In this document: positions 26,214 through 34,963 of the stretch, piece after piece
Layout: each line of letters begins with the position of its first letter
Position numbering within the stretch: the first letter of the stretch is position 1
From: an uncultured Eubacteriales bacterium
Lineage (GTDB): Bacteria; Bacillota; Clostridia; Christensenellales; Aristaeellaceae
Direction: 5' to 3'
NCBI GenBank assembly: GCA_902800625.1
Contig: CADCFG010000007.1
Location: forward strand, 62,001-126,000
Length of the DNA: 64,000 nt
Translations under genes and position numbers: made by a program
The notes under the pieces: model-generated
Databases searched by the model: none
Told to the model about the DNA's origin: nothing
Seen by the model: the letters and a program-made list of their open reading frames with translations, nothing else

Positions 26214-26281
26214 TATCCGCGGATATTCGCTGCCGCGCCTTCAAACCAGCTGTTTTTCCACTGATTCAAGAAAAAACAGCC
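26213..26281. other. inverted repeats between prmA and rsmE
   Basis: A perfect AATATCCGCGGATATT palindrome overlaps the prmA stop. A second hairpin, GCTGTTTTTCC...AAAAAACAGC, lies at about 26250-26281. The second could act as a weak terminator on either strand. Confidence 0.4.
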
Positions 26282-26320
26282 GAGTAATAGCAAATCCACA
26301 TCGCTTGGAATGGTGAATAT

Positions 26321-27037
26321 ATGCACAGCTTTTACATCGAACCGCCCGAGGGCGATCTGGCCGCCCTGCCCGCCGAGGAGGCCAAACACGCGGCCAAAGT
26401 GCTGCGGCTCAAGCCCGGGGACGAGGTGTGCGCCATGGACGGCGCGGGCCGCCGCTGGTGGGCGGAGATGGCCGGGGAAGGCCGCGTTCGCCTGCTGGAG
26501 GAATTGCCCGCCAACGAGTGTGCGGCGCGGATCACCGTGTACGAGGGCCTGCCCAAGGCGGACAAGCTGGACTTCATCGCCCAGAAGCTGACGGAGCTGG
26601 GCGCGGCGCGGCTGGTGCCGGTGAAGATGGAGCGCTGCGTGGTGAAGCTGGACGGAAAGGACGGCGCCAAGCGCCGGGAGCGGCTGCAGAAGATCGCTCG
26701 GGAGGCCGCCAAGCAGTGCCGGCGGGGCCTGCCGATGGACGTGTCGGAGCCCGTGGACTGGAAGGCGGCGCTCACTGTCATGGCGGCGCACGACGCGCTG
26801 CTGATCCCCTGGGAGGACGCCCGGGGCACGCGGCTGAAGGACGTGTTCAAGGAATTGCCCGAGGCGCGGGACATCGGCATCGTCATCGGCCCGGAGGGCG
26901 GCATGTCCCCGGAAGAGGTGGACGCGATGCTTCAAATCGGCGGGCGGACCGTCACTCTCGGGCCCCGCATCCTGCGCACCGAGACTGCCGCGGTGGTCGC
27001 TGCCGCGCTGGCGATGCAATTATGGGGAGACCTATGA
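26321..27037 (+). CDS. rsmE: 16S rRNA (uracil1498-N3)-methyltransferase
   Basis: A 238-residue SPOUT methyltransferase: N-terminal PUA-like domain (HSFYIEPPEGD, EAKHAAKVLRLKPGDEV) and the knotted SAM-binding domain with KLDFIAQKLTELGA, VIGPEGGMSPEEVD and LGPRILRTETA. It methylates U1498 in the 30S decoding centre. It follows prmA in the conserved order. Confidence 0.95.
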   Translation: MHSFYIEPPEGDLAALPAEEAKHAAKVLRLKPGDEVCAMDGAGRRWWAEMAGEGRVRLLEELPANECAARITVYEGLPKADKLDFIAQKLTELGAARLVPVKMERCVVKLDGKDGAKRRERLQKIAREAAKQCRRGLPMDVSEPVDWKAALTVMAAHDALLIPWEDARGTRLKDVFKELPEARDIGIVIGPEGGMSPEEVDAMLQIGGRTVTLGPRILRTETAAVVAAALAMQLWGDL

Positions 27038-27162
27038 AAATGAGGAATTAGAAATGAGGAAATAGGAATTGCGGTCCGAATCCCTGTGAGATTTGTCCGA
27101 TATAGATAAAAGAGATCCTTCAGGATTTCATCCACAATTCCTCATTCCTCATCCCTGATTTA
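27038..27162. repeat. TGAGGAAT-type inverted repeat
   Basis: Left arm AATGAGGAATTAGAAATGAGG and right arm CACAATTCCTCATTCCTCAT can pair over most of the intergenic gap between rsmE and the MazG-like gene. Confidence 0.6.
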
Positions 27163-27175
27163 TCCGGAGGATGTC

Positions 27176-27505
27176 ATGACGATCAACGAATACCAATCCC
27201 TGGCCCTGCGGACGCTGAACCCGTCCCTTTCCCCGAAGGACGTGCTGATCAACGGTGTGATGGGCCTCTGCGGCGAGGCGGGGGAGGCCATCGACCTGGT
27301 GAAGAAGCATCTGGCCCAGGGACATGCGCTGGATCGGGAGGCGCTGATCGGCGAGCTGGGCGACGTGGCCTGGTACCTGGCGGAGACGGCCCACGCGCTG
27401 GGCTGCGATTTGGAGACGGTGCTCATGCGCAACATCGAAAAGCTGCAAAGGCGTTATCCGGAGGGGTTCGAGACCGAAAAGTCCCTGAACCGGGAAAAGC
27501 CATGA
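27176..27505 (+). CDS. MazG-like nucleotide pyrophosphohydrolase
   Basis: A 109-residue all-alpha NTP pyrophosphatase of the MazG-like type. The metal-binding helices read GLCGEAGEAIDLVKK (ExxE) and ELGDVAWYLAETA (ExxD), with a C-terminal RRYPEGF motif. It likely hydrolyses noncanonical or excess NTPs to NMP and PPi. CGGAGG precedes the ATG. It overlaps mtaB by 4 bp (ATGA), so the two are translationally coupled. Confidence 0.85.
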   Translation: MTINEYQSLALRTLNPSLSPKDVLINGVMGLCGEAGEAIDLVKKHLAQGHALDREALIGELGDVAWYLAETAHALGCDLETVLMRNIEKLQRRYPEGFETEKSLNREKP

Positions 27506-28788
27506 GCACCATCGCCACCTACACCCTGGGCTGCAAGGTGAACCAGTACGACACCGAGGCCATGCTGGAGAGCTTCGAGCGGGCGGGCTACGCCGCCGTG
27601 CCCTTCCAGGACGCGGCCGACGTGTACCTGATCAACACCTGCACCGTCACCGGCACCGGCGACCAGAAGTCGTTGAAGACCATCCGCCGCGCCGCCCGGG
27701 AGCACCCGGACTGCGCCATCGTGGTCTGCGGCTGCCTGGCCCAGCGGGAGGCGGAGAAGATCGCCGCCATGGACAACGTGCGCCTGGTCATCGGCGTGCA
27801 GCGCCGGGGCGAGGTGGTTGAGCTGCTGGAGCGGGCGCTTCGGGAGGACACCACCATCAACGCCGTCGCGCCGCTGAAGGACGCGGGCTTTGAGAGCCTG
27901 TTCATCTCCCGCCACGAGGGCAAGACCCGGGCGACGATGAAGATCCAGGAGGGCTGCGACCGGTATTGCAGCTACTGCATCATCCCCTCCGTGCGCGGGC
28001 CGGTGCGCTCGATGGCGCTTTCCGAGGTGGCAAAGGAGGCCGCCCGGCTGGGCGCGGCGGGCTACAGGGAGATCGTGGTCACCGGCATCCACCTGGCCAG
28101 CTACGGCCGGGGCACGGAGCACGACCTGCTTTCCGCCATCCGCGCGGTGCATGCCGCGCCGGGGGTGCGGCGGGTGCGGCTGGGGTCGCTGGAGCCCATG
28201 ACTGTCGACGAGACTTTCGCCCGGGAGGTGTCGCAGCTCAAGGGGCTGATGCGCCAGTTCCACCTGTCGCTGCAATCGGGCAGCGAGGCGGTGCTGAAGC
28301 GCATGCACCGGCGCTACTCCCCGGAGGAGTACCTCGCGGCGGCGGACACCCTGCGAAAGTACATGCCCGACTGCGCCGTGACCACCGACATCATCGTTGG
28401 CTTTCCCGGCGAGACAGAAGCGGAGTTTTCCGAGACACTGGCCTTCGCTGAGCAGGCGAAGCTGGCCCGCATCCACGTGTTCCCGTATTCCCGGCGCACG
28501 GGCACCGTGGCGGACCGGATGGACGGCCAGGTGGACGAGGCCGTGAAGAAGGACCGGGCGCGGCGGCTGATCGCGCTGGGGAACCAATTGGAGCGCCGCT
28601 TCGTCTCAGAACTGTTGGGAACGACGCAGGAGGTATTGTTTGAGACGTCTGCCGGGGGCGGCCTGGCGGAGGGCTACACGGGCCAGTACGTGCGGGTGCG
28701 CGCGAAGGCCGAGCCGGGGCAGATCGCCCGGGTGCGGCTGGAGCGGGCCGACGGCACACTGGCAATGGGAACGATCGTGGAACCATGA
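27502..28788 (+). CDS. mtaB: tRNA t6A37 methylthiotransferase MtaB
   Basis: A 428-residue radical-SAM methylthiotransferase. It has the UPF0004 domain with TYTLGCKVNQYDTEAM and NTCTVT (first 4Fe-4S cluster Cys), a radical-SAM CxxxCxxC cluster in EGCDRYCSYCIIPSVRG, and a C-terminal TRAM domain (QEVLFETS, GYTGQYVRVRAKA). It converts t6A37 to ms2t6A37 in ANN-decoding tRNAs. Its substrate nucleotide depends on the tsaC product encoded elsewhere in this window. It commonly follows rsmE in Clostridia. Confidence 0.95.
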   Translation: MSTIATYTLGCKVNQYDTEAMLESFERAGYAAVPFQDAADVYLINTCTVTGTGDQKSLKTIRRAAREHPDCAIVVCGCLAQREAEKIAAMDNVRLVIGVQRRGEVVELLERALREDTTINAVAPLKDAGFESLFISRHEGKTRATMKIQEGCDRYCSYCIIPSVRGPVRSMALSEVAKEAARLGAAGYREIVVTGIHLASYGRGTEHDLLSAIRAVHAAPGVRRVRLGSLEPMTVDETFAREVSQLKGLMRQFHLSLQSGSEAVLKRMHRRYSPEEYLAAADTLRKYMPDCAVTTDIIVGFPGETEAEFSETLAFAEQAKLARIHVFPYSRRTGTVADRMDGQVDEAVKKDRARRLIALGNQLERRFVSELLGTTQEVLFETSAGGGLAEGYTGQYVRVRAKAEPGQIARVRLERADGTLAMGTIVEP

Positions 28789-28807
28789 CACAGGAGGAGT
28801 GTAGACA

Positions 28808-29143
28808 ATGAAGGATTGCCTGTTTTGCAAGATCATCGCCGGTGAGATCCCCGGCAACAAGGTGTACGAGAACGACAAGGTGTTCGCCTTCCGCGACATC
28901 AACCCCCAGGCGCCGGTGCACGTGCTGATCGTGCCGAAGAAGCACGTGGACAACATCCTTCAGTGCGACGGCGACATGGCCGCGGCGCTGACCGAGGCGG
29001 TGGGCGAGGTGGCCCGGCTGGAGGGCGTGGACGAAAGCGGCTTCCGCGTCATCAGCAACTGCGGCCGCGACGGCGCCCAGTCGGTGAAGCACCTGCACGT
29101 GCATCTGCTGGGCGGGGTGCAGCTGACGGAGAAGATGAACTGA
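28808..29143 (+). CDS. HIT family nucleotide hydrolase (HinT-like)
   Basis: A 111-residue histidine-triad protein: CLFCKIIAGEIP N-terminus, FRDINPQAPVHVLIVPKKH, and the triad HLHVHLLGG near the C-terminus. HinT-type enzymes hydrolyse purine phosphoramidates and aminoacyl-AMP. GGAGGAG lies upstream of the ATG. Second HIT protein in the window (see 34064). Confidence 0.93.
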   Translation: MKDCLFCKIIAGEIPGNKVYENDKVFAFRDINPQAPVHVLIVPKKHVDNILQCDGDMAAALTEAVGEVARLEGVDESGFRVISNCGRDGAQSVKHLHVHLLGGVQLTEKMN

Positions 29144-29357
29144 CAGCACGCCGATAAGGGCCGCGTCGCGGTGTCAGCTGCGCCTGAAAATCCTGTTGTT
29201 TACATTTCGGTAAACGCCCTCGTTTTCAAGCTGGCTTCCTTGCGCTGCAGCCCTTCTCGACGCGCTGCCTGGCGCAGGGGAAAGGCGTATAAGTTTGTCA
29301 AATCGGCGGCGAACGATCAAAGTTTTGTGAAATTCTTGATTTATTTGCTTCCAAGGC
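29144..29357. other. non-coding spacer before rpsU
   Basis: No gene is supported here. The region contains diffuse GC-rich then AT-rich sequence and leads into the rpsU promoter. Confidence 0.5.
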
Positions 29358-29387
29358 TTGACGAGTACACAAGTTATGGGGTATAAT
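29358..29387 (+). promoter_or_regulatory. sigma-A promoter of rpsU
   Basis: TTGACG (29358-29363) and consensus TATAAT (29382-29387), 18 bp apart, about 65 bp before the rpsU start. Confidence 0.75.
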
Positions 29388-29453
29388 ATTCGTTGTGGCG
29401 AACCCCATGCTACATTGGCAAATGCCATTCAATCGCGAGGGGAGGGAAAGCAC

Positions 29454-29627
29454 ATGTCCGAGGTACGCATTCGGGAAAATGAATCATTGGAAAGCGCGCT
29501 GCGCCGTTTCAAGCGCAAGACTGCTCGTGATGGCATTCTCGCAGAAGCTAGGAAAAGGGAACACTACGAAAAGCCCAGCGTAAAGCGTAAGAAGAAGGCC
29601 GAAGCTGCTCGCAAGCGCAAGTATTAA
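29454..29627 (+). CDS. rpsU: 30S ribosomal protein S21
   Basis: A 57-residue, strongly basic bS21: [21 protein letters not shown] start and [14 protein letters not shown] end. A GGGGAGGG ribosome-binding site precedes the ATG. It has its own promoter and terminator, so is probably monocistronic. Codon use is more mixed than in its neighbours. Confidence 0.97.
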   Translation: MSEVRIRENESLESALRRFKRKTARDGILAEARKREHYEKPSVKRKKKAEAARKRKY

Positions 29628-29636
29628 GCCAATGAA

Positions 29637-29667
29637 AGCCCCTCTGGTCGCCCGGAGGGGCTGTTTT
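29637..29667 (+). terminator. intrinsic terminator after rpsU
   Basis: AGCCCCTC / GAGGGGCT stem with a 10-nt loop followed by GTTTT. It lies 10 bp past the rpsU stop. Confidence 0.85.
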
Positions 29668-29803
29668 CAGATTTAAGGAAGTTTAATCGCCATTGGGTGT
29701 CCGACCCGCTCATGTATTTTCTATCTGATTTCATCATAATTATATAACGACCGACGCGCATGACCGCGCGCCCATTACACCTGTTTTTGGAGAAAAACCG
29801 CAT

Positions 29804-30838
29804 ATGACCCGCTATATAATGCTGCTGTGGCCCCATGCCAACGCCCGCTACCAGTCGGAGACCGTCCACCTGGCCGAGGCGGAGCTTTCGCTGATGCTGG
29901 AACGGCTCGCCCCGGGTACGGTCATTTCCCGTGAGACGGGGCTTTCCATGCCCTCGCTGGCAGTGAAATTTGCCGACACTCCCGAGGCGCCCGTGATCGA
30001 GGCCCTGCGCGCCCATTCGCTGCTCTATGGCCTGTTTGAGCAGCGGGACGGGCTGCTTTCGCCGGTGACTGGCCGCATAGGCGCGCGGGTGGGCGAGGAC
30101 CTGCCCGCCATCCTCAAGTACAAGGGCAAGACCAACGAGATGTTCTTGCAGCTGCTGATCAATGTCGCGCTCTATGCCGGGGATTTCTGGCCCAAGGCGG
30201 GAGAGCGGCTTGCGCTTCTCGACCCGATGTGCGGTCGGGCCACCAGCCTGTTCGTCGCCGCCAATTACGGCTGGGACGCCACCGGCGCGGACGTGGACAG
30301 GAACGACCTGAAGGAAGCCGAAAAGTACTTCAAGCGCTATCTGGAGTACCACCGCTTCAAGCACGCCGTGAGCCGCGAGTCCCGCACGCTGAAGAAGGGC
30401 CAGGCGCAGCTTACCCGCTTCGACTACGCCCCGGACGCAGACGCGTTCAAGGCGGGGGAGGGGCGCTCGCTGAGCCTCATCAACCTGGACGCCGCCCAGG
30501 CTGAACCGGCCCTGGGGAAGAACGGCTTTCACGTCATCGCCTGCGACCTGCCCTACGGCGTGCGTCACGACGCCCAGCTGGCCCGCGGTGCGGACCGCCG
30601 GGGCAACTGGCTGGAGACGCTGCTGGCGCAGGCGCTGCCCGGCTGGAAGGCGATGCTGAAAAACGGCGGCACCGTGGCCGTGTCCTTCAACGCCCAGAAC
30701 ATGAGCCTGGAAAAGGTGCGCGGACTGATGGAGGCGGCGGGGCTTGAAGTGCTGCGGGGCGGCGCTTACGACGGCTTCGCCCACTGGGTGGAGCAGGCCA
30801 TCACCCGGGACATCGCCATCGCGAAAAAACCGCTTTAA
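29804..30838 (+). CDS. TRM11-like SAM-dependent RNA/DNA methyltransferase
   Basis: A 344-residue protein. An N-terminal ~140-residue domain contains YSETVHLAEAELSLML-like and ILKYKGKTNEMFLQLL sequence. The C-terminal class I methyltransferase core has SAM loop LDPMCGRATSLFVAA and catalytic tetrapeptide DLPYG in IACDLPYGVRHD, the (D/N)PPY-like motif of base-amino methyltransferases. The arrangement resembles TRM11-type tRNA guanosine N2-methyltransferases. The target nucleotide is unknown. Its stop overlaps no gene, but rho follows 32 bp later, so they may be cotranscribed. Confidence 0.7.
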   Translation: MTRYIMLLWPHANARYQSETVHLAEAELSLMLERLAPGTVISRETGLSMPSLAVKFADTPEAPVIEALRAHSLLYGLFEQRDGLLSPVTGRIGARVGEDLPAILKYKGKTNEMFLQLLINVALYAGDFWPKAGERLALLDPMCGRATSLFVAANYGWDATGADVDRNDLKEAEKYFKRYLEYHRFKHAVSRESRTLKKGQAQLTRFDYAPDADAFKAGEGRSLSLINLDAAQAEPALGKNGFHVIACDLPYGVRHDAQLARGADRRGNWLETLLAQALPGWKAMLKNGGTVAVSFNAQNMSLEKVRGLMEAAGLEVLRGGAYDGFAHWVEQAITRDIAIAKKPL

Positions 30839-30870
30839 TGCATTTTCTATCGATCCCATTGGAGGTCAAT

Positions 30871-32748
30871 ATGGACTATCAATCGCTGCACATCAAGACC
30901 GTAGTGGAGCTGCGCCAGCTGGCAAAACAGCAGGGCGTGAAGGTCCCCGCGGGCACCAACAAGCAGACGCTGATCCAGATGCTGCTGGATTCGGAACAGG
31001 CCGCTGAAAAGCCGGAGAAGAAGCCCGAGCCAAAGGCTGAGCTGGTCGCCGAGAAGGTGGAGAACAAGCCCGGGCAAAAGCCGGGGCCGCCCGTGAAGCG
31101 CGGACGCCCCCGCAAGCAGCCCGCCGAGGCGCGGATGGGCGCGGAGATGCCCGTGGAAGCGACGGCCAGGAAGATGGAAAAACCCGTCGAAAGGCCGGCG
31201 TCGAAGCCTATGGAAAAGCAGAAGACCGCACAGCCGGAGAGGTCTGTCGAAAGTACCGCTGTGAAGCCGGACAAACCCGCCGAGAAGGGCGCAGCGCAGC
31301 TTGAGAATCCCGCCGAAGCGCCTGCTGCCAGGACGGAAGCGCCAGCGGAGAGGCCCGCCCAGGCCCCTGCGGCGGAGCAGTCCCGGTCCGTGATCCGCGG
31401 CCGCGCGCCGATGCCCCAGCACGCCAGCTATCGCCCGGTGAACGCCAGCACCCCCGGCGAGAGCGGAGCGCGGACCTACCAGAACCGCACTCCCGCCCGG
31501 CCCGCGCAGCCCCGTCCGGAGCAGCCGCGGCAGGAGTACCGCGTCGTCCAGGACTATCGAAGCACCAGCGCCGCGGCCGGGGAGCTGCTGGCCGCCGGCG
31601 AGTGCGGCGAGGGCGCGGGCGTGCTGGAGATCCAGCCGGACGGCTACGGCTTCCTGAGGGCGGAGAACTGCCTGCCCGGGCCGAACGACGTGTACATCTC
31701 CATCGCCCAGATCCGCCGCTTCAACCTGCGCAACGGCGACCTGGTGGCGGGCAAGACGCGCCCCCAGCGGGAGGGCGACCGCTACAGCGCCATGCTGTAC
31801 ATCAACGAGATCAACGGCGAGACCCCCGACAAGGCCGCGGAGCGCCCGCGTTTCGAGGACCTGGTGCCCATCTACCCGGATCAGCGGCTGCGCCTGGAGC
31901 CCCGGGAGGGCCGGGGCGACCTGTCGCTCAGGCTGGTGGACATGCTGGCCCCCATAGGCAAGGGGCAGAGGGGCATGATCGTGTCCCAGCCCAAGGCGGG
32001 CAAGACCACGCTGCTGAAAAAGCTGGCCAACGCCATCACCAACCAGTACCCGGACGTGCACCTGATCGTGCTGCTGATCGACGAGCGGCCCGAGGAGGTC
32101 ACCGACATGCAGCGCTCCATCCAGGGCGAGGTGATCTATTCCACCTTTGACGAGGAGCCGGAGCACCACACCCGCGTGAGCGAGATGGTGCTGGCCAGGG
32201 CCCAGCGGCTGGTGGAGATGGGCAAGGACGTGGTGGTGCTGCTGGATTCCATCACCCGGCTGGCCCGCGCCTACAACCTGACCATCACCCCCACGGGCCG
32301 GTCACTGTCCGGCGGATTGGACCCGGGGGCGCTGTTTCGGCCCAAGCGCTTCTTCGGCGCGGCCCGGAACATCGAAAATGGCGGCAGCCTGACCATCATC
32401 GCCACCGCCCTGGTGGACACCGGCAGCCGCATGGACGACATCATCTTCGAGGAATTCAAGGGAACCGGCAACATGGAGCTGCACCTGGACCGCAAGCTGT
32501 CCGACCGGCGCGTGTTCCCGGCCATCGACCTGCTGAAATCCGGCACGCGGCGCGAGGAGCTGCTGCTGAGCGAGGAGGAGATGAACGGCGAGTACCAGGT
32601 GCGCAAGATGCTGTCCGGCCGCCAGCAGGAGATGTACGAGCAGCTGATCGAGCTGATGGCCAAGACCAGCGACAACGCCGATTTCTTCGCCCGCCTCAAG
32701 GGCTGGCTGGCCGTGTATGAAAAGGATGGTTATTCGCTGGGGAGATAA
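30871..32748 (+). CDS. rho: transcription termination factor Rho (long form)
   Basis: A 625-residue Rho, about 200 residues longer than E. coli Rho. Order: N-terminal Rho_N helical domain ([20 protein letters not shown]); a Lys/Pro/Glu/Ala-rich insertion (about residues 45-240); a cold-shock-like RNA-binding domain ([18 protein letters not shown]); and the RecA-like ATPase with Walker A PKAGKTT (Lys378) and the Q/R-loop region [25 protein letters not shown] fixes the ATG at MDYQSL. The disordered insertion is known from some high-GC bacteria and may bind RNA or promote condensation; here that is inferred. Confidence 0.95.
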   Translation: MDYQSLHIKTVVELRQLAKQQGVKVPAGTNKQTLIQMLLDSEQAAEKPEKKPEPKAELVAEKVENKPGQKPGPPVKRGRPRKQPAEARMGAEMPVEATARKMEKPVERPASKPMEKQKTAQPERSVESTAVKPDKPAEKGAAQLENPAEAPAARTEAPAERPAQAPAAEQSRSVIRGRAPMPQHASYRPVNASTPGESGARTYQNRTPARPAQPRPEQPRQEYRVVQDYRSTSAAAGELLAAGECGEGAGVLEIQPDGYGFLRAENCLPGPNDVYISIAQIRRFNLRNGDLVAGKTRPQREGDRYSAMLYINEINGETPDKAAERPRFEDLVPIYPDQRLRLEPREGRGDLSLRLVDMLAPIGKGQRGMIVSQPKAGKTTLLKKLANAITNQYPDVHLIVLLIDERPEEVTDMQRSIQGEVIYSTFDEEPEHHTRVSEMVLARAQRLVEMGKDVVVLLDSITRLARAYNLTITPTGRSLSGGLDPGALFRPKRFFGAARNIENGGSLTIIATALVDTGSRMDDIIFEEFKGTGNMELHLDRKLSDRRVFPAIDLLKSGTRREELLLSEEEMNGEYQVRKMLSGRQQEMYEQLIELMAKTSDNADFFARLKGWLAVYEKDGYSLGR

Positions 32749-32753
32749 TACAA

Positions 32754-32780
32754 GGGGCTGTCTCAAAATGAGGCAGCCCC
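32754..32780 (+). terminator. GGGGCTGTCTC hairpin after rho
   Basis: GGGGCTGTCTC pairs with GAGGCAGCCCC across AAAAT, 6 bp after the rho stop. There is no T-run, but the stem belongs to the recurring terminator family, and a mini-hairpin array continues directly from it. Confidence 0.65.
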
Positions 32781-32787
32781 AATGAAT

Positions 32788-32920
32788 TGCGCCGGTATGT
32801 ACCGGCGCGTGAATTGCCCTTCGGGCATGAAATGGCGCAATTCAAATCATGCGTGCATACGCAAATCATGTGCAAAGCGCAATTCATGGCGCGCAGCGCC
32901 AATTCATTGGATATGTACAT
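32788..32920. repeat. mini-hairpin array spaced by AATTCA/AAATCA
   Basis: A series of short palindromes: GCCGGTATGTACCGGC (32791-32806), GCCCTTCGGGC (32816-32826), GCGTGCATACGC (32851-32862), GGCGCGCAGCGCC (32888-32900) and ATGTACAT (32913-32920). They are linked by AATTGC, AATTCAAATCAT, AAATCATG and AATTCAT. It mirrors the array at 23784-23860, in reversed order relative to the adjoining GGGGCTGTC hairpin. Confidence 0.75.
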
Positions 32921-32957
32921 GATTGGCGGACGGGCCGTGAAGGGCGGCCATTGACGC

Positions 32958-33977
32958 TCATTCGATCAGCATCGCGTCGCCGAAGGAGAAGAAGCGGTAC
33001 TCGTCCTTCACGGCCTGCTCGTAGGCGGCGAGGATGTGCTCCCGGTCGTACAGGGCGGAGACCAGCATGATGAGGGTGGAGCCGGGCAGGTGGAAGTTGG
33101 TGATCAGCGCGTCCACCAGTTGGAAGGTGTAGCCGGGCTTGATGAATATGGAAGTGTCGCCGCTCCTGGCGACGAGCCGGCCGTCTTCCGCCGCGGATTC
33201 CAGCGTGCGCACGCTGGTGGTGCCCACGGCGATCACCCGGTTCCCGCGCGCGTGGGCGGCATTCACCCGCCGGGCGGCGTCCTCAGTGACCTCGAAGTAC
33301 TCCGAGTGCATCTCGTGCTCCTCGACGTTCTCCACCTTCACGGGCCGGAACGTGCCCAGGCCCACGTGCAGCAGCACCGGCACAATATCGATGCCCTTTT
33401 CGCGGATGCGCTGAAGCAGTTCGGGCGTGAAGTGCAGCCCTGCAGTGGGCGCGGCGGCGCTGCCGTCCTGCTTGGCGTAGACGGTCTGATAGCGGTTGCG
33501 ATCCTTCAGCTTTTCGTGGATGTAGGGGGGCAGGGGCATCTCGCCCAGGGCGTCCAGCGCCGCCTCGAAGCTGCCCTCGCACTCAAATTCCACGATGCGC
33601 CCGCCGCCCTCGGTGGTTTCGGCGACGGTGCATTTCAGCCGCCCGTCGCCGAAGATCACCTCCGCGCCGGGGCGCAGCTTTTTGCCGGGGCGCACCAGCG
33701 TCTCCCAGCGCTTTGGGCCCAGCTGCTTGAGCAGCAGAACTTCACAGGCCCCGCCGGTGGGCCGCTCCCCGTACAGCCTCGCGGGGATGACCTTCGTCTC
33801 GTTCACCACCAGGCAGTCGCCGGGGTTCAGGTATTCGATGATGTCGTCAAAGCGCCTGTGCTCGATGGCGTGGGTGTCCCGGTGCAGCACCATCAGGCGG
33901 CTGTGGTCCCGGGGCTCCACCGGCGTCTGGGCGATGCGCTCTTCGGGCAGGTCGTACATAAAGTCGGAAAGCTTCAT
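32958..33977 (-). CDS. queA: S-adenosylmethionine:tRNA ribosyltransferase-isomerase
   Basis: A 339-residue QueA. It has the N-terminal [41 protein letters not shown], the ring-closing core [13 protein letters not shown] and [14 protein letters not shown], and a C-terminal [15 protein letters not shown]. It converts preQ1-tRNA to epoxyqueuosine-tRNA. tgt, its usual partner, is not in the window. It ends the minus-strand ruvB-GNAT-HIT-queA run, a rearranged form of the common ruvB-queA neighbourhood. Confidence 0.97.
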   Translation of the reverse strand: MKLSDFMYDLPEERIAQTPVEPRDHSRLMVLHRDTHAIEHRRFDDIIEYLNPGDCLVVNETKVIPARLYGERPTGGACEVLLLKQLGPKRWETLVRPGKKLRPGAEVIFGDGRLKCTVAETTEGGGRIVEFECEGSFEAALDALGEMPLPPYIHEKLKDRNRYQTVYAKQDGSAAAPTAGLHFTPELLQRIREKGIDIVPVLLHVGLGTFRPVKVENVEEHEMHSEYFEVTEDAARRVNAAHARGNRVIAVGTTSVRTLESAAEDGRLVARSGDTSIFIKPGYTFQLVDALITNFHLPGSTLIMLVSALYDREHILAAYEQAVKDEYRFFSFGDAMLIE

Positions 33978-34004
33978 ATCTTTCTCCCATTTGAAAATGG
34001 TACG

Positions 34005-34049
34005 GGGACGGTTTTTTATTCCATAAATGAGATAAGGAACCGTCCCCTA
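34005..34049. repeat. GGGGACGGTT inverted repeat between queA and HIT gene
   Basis: GGGGACGGTT and AACCGTCCCC face each other across a ~25-bp A/T-rich loop. It could terminate the HIT gene transcript before queA (T-runs are inside the loop, not after the stem), so its role is uncertain. Confidence 0.5.
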
Positions 34050-34063
34050 TTCCATTATTTGGA

Positions 34064-34489
34064 TTACAGCGCGGCTTTGATCTTCTCGATCAGCGCCTCG
34101 TATTCCGCGTCGGTGCGCGTCACCCGGCCGGGGTTCATGGCGAACACGCCGCCCCACTCGAATTCGTCCCGATACTTGGGCACCAGGTGGTAGTGCAAGT
34201 GGACGCCGTTGTCGTTGTAAGCGCCGTAATTGATGCGGTCGGGGTGGAAGGCGGCCTTCAGCGCCCTGGACACGCGGGCCACGTCGGCAAAGAAGGCATT
34301 GCGCTCCTCGTCGGACAGGTCGGTGATGTCGCCCACGTGATCCTTGTTGGCCACGATCACCCGGCCGGGGTGGCTCTGTTCCTTGAACAGGTACAGCCGG
34401 GTCTGGGTGAGGTCGCAGATGTAGATGCCGAACTTCGCGAGGGGTTCGCCGTGGGCGCAATAGGCGCAGCTGGGATCGTAGTGTTCCAT
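34064..34489 (-). CDS. HIT family protein
   Basis: A 141-residue histidine-triad protein with zinc-like CAYCAHG near the N-terminus and the triad in HLHYHLVPKYRDEFEWGG. The C-terminal extension after the triad (FAMNPGRVTRTDAEYEALIEKIKAAL) is typical of a Clostridial HIT subgroup distinct from HinT. It is probably a nucleotide-phosphoramidate hydrolase or nucleotidyl transferase. AGGAGG lies upstream, and it is transcribed with the GNAT and ruvB genes. Confidence 0.88.
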   Translation of the reverse strand: MEHYDPSCAYCAHGEPLAKFGIYICDLTQTRLYLFKEQSHPGRVIVANKDHVGDITDLSDEERNAFFADVARVSRALKAAFHPDRINYGAYNDNGVHLHYHLVPKYRDEFEWGGVFAMNPGRVTRTDAEYEALIEKIKAAL

Positions 34490-34516
34490 GAAACAATCCT
34501 CCTTGTAGAATATGAA

Positions 34517-34963
34517 TCAGGATCTGTAATCCTTGTACAGATACGCGGCCGGGATCTCCCGAAAGCCGTTCTTCAGATAAAAGCTGCGGGCGGGGACGTC
34601 GGGCTGGGTGGCCAGCAGCGCGCAGTCACAGCCCATGTCGGCGGCATGCTTCTGGATCTCGGCCAGAAACGCGCCGCCCAGGCCCTTTCGCTGCCACTTC
34701 GGCGCGACGCAGAAGTCCTCGATGCGCAGGAAGGGCGCGTCCACACAGGGCACGACGATGCCCAGGGCCACGCCGGCAATCTCTCCGTCGACGGACAGCC
34801 GCCAGGCGCAGAAGCCGTCCCGGCCCGAGAAGGTGCGAATGTAGCCGTTCACCTGCCCGGGATTCAACGCCTCGTCCCACAGCGCTTCGCTGTATGCGGC
34901 CGCATAGGCAGCCGCGCAGGCGTCGATCTCGTCGGCGGCGACGGGCCGAACGGTATAATCCAT
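34517..34963 (-). CDS. GNAT family N-acetyltransferase
   Basis: A 148-residue GNAT: DYTVRPVAADEIDACA N-terminus, IEDFCVAPKWQRKGLGGAFL (acetyl-CoA loop QRKGLG) and FYLKNGFREIP. Its ATG shares one base with the ruvB stop (TGATG), so translation is coupled. The substrate is unknown. Confidence 0.85.
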   Translation of the reverse strand: MDYTVRPVAADEIDACAAAYAAAYSEALWDEALNPGQVNGYIRTFSGRDGFCAWRLSVDGEIAGVALGIVVPCVDAPFLRIEDFCVAPKWQRKGLGGAFLAEIQKHAADMGCDCALLATQPDVPARSFYLKNGFREIPAAYLYKDYRS

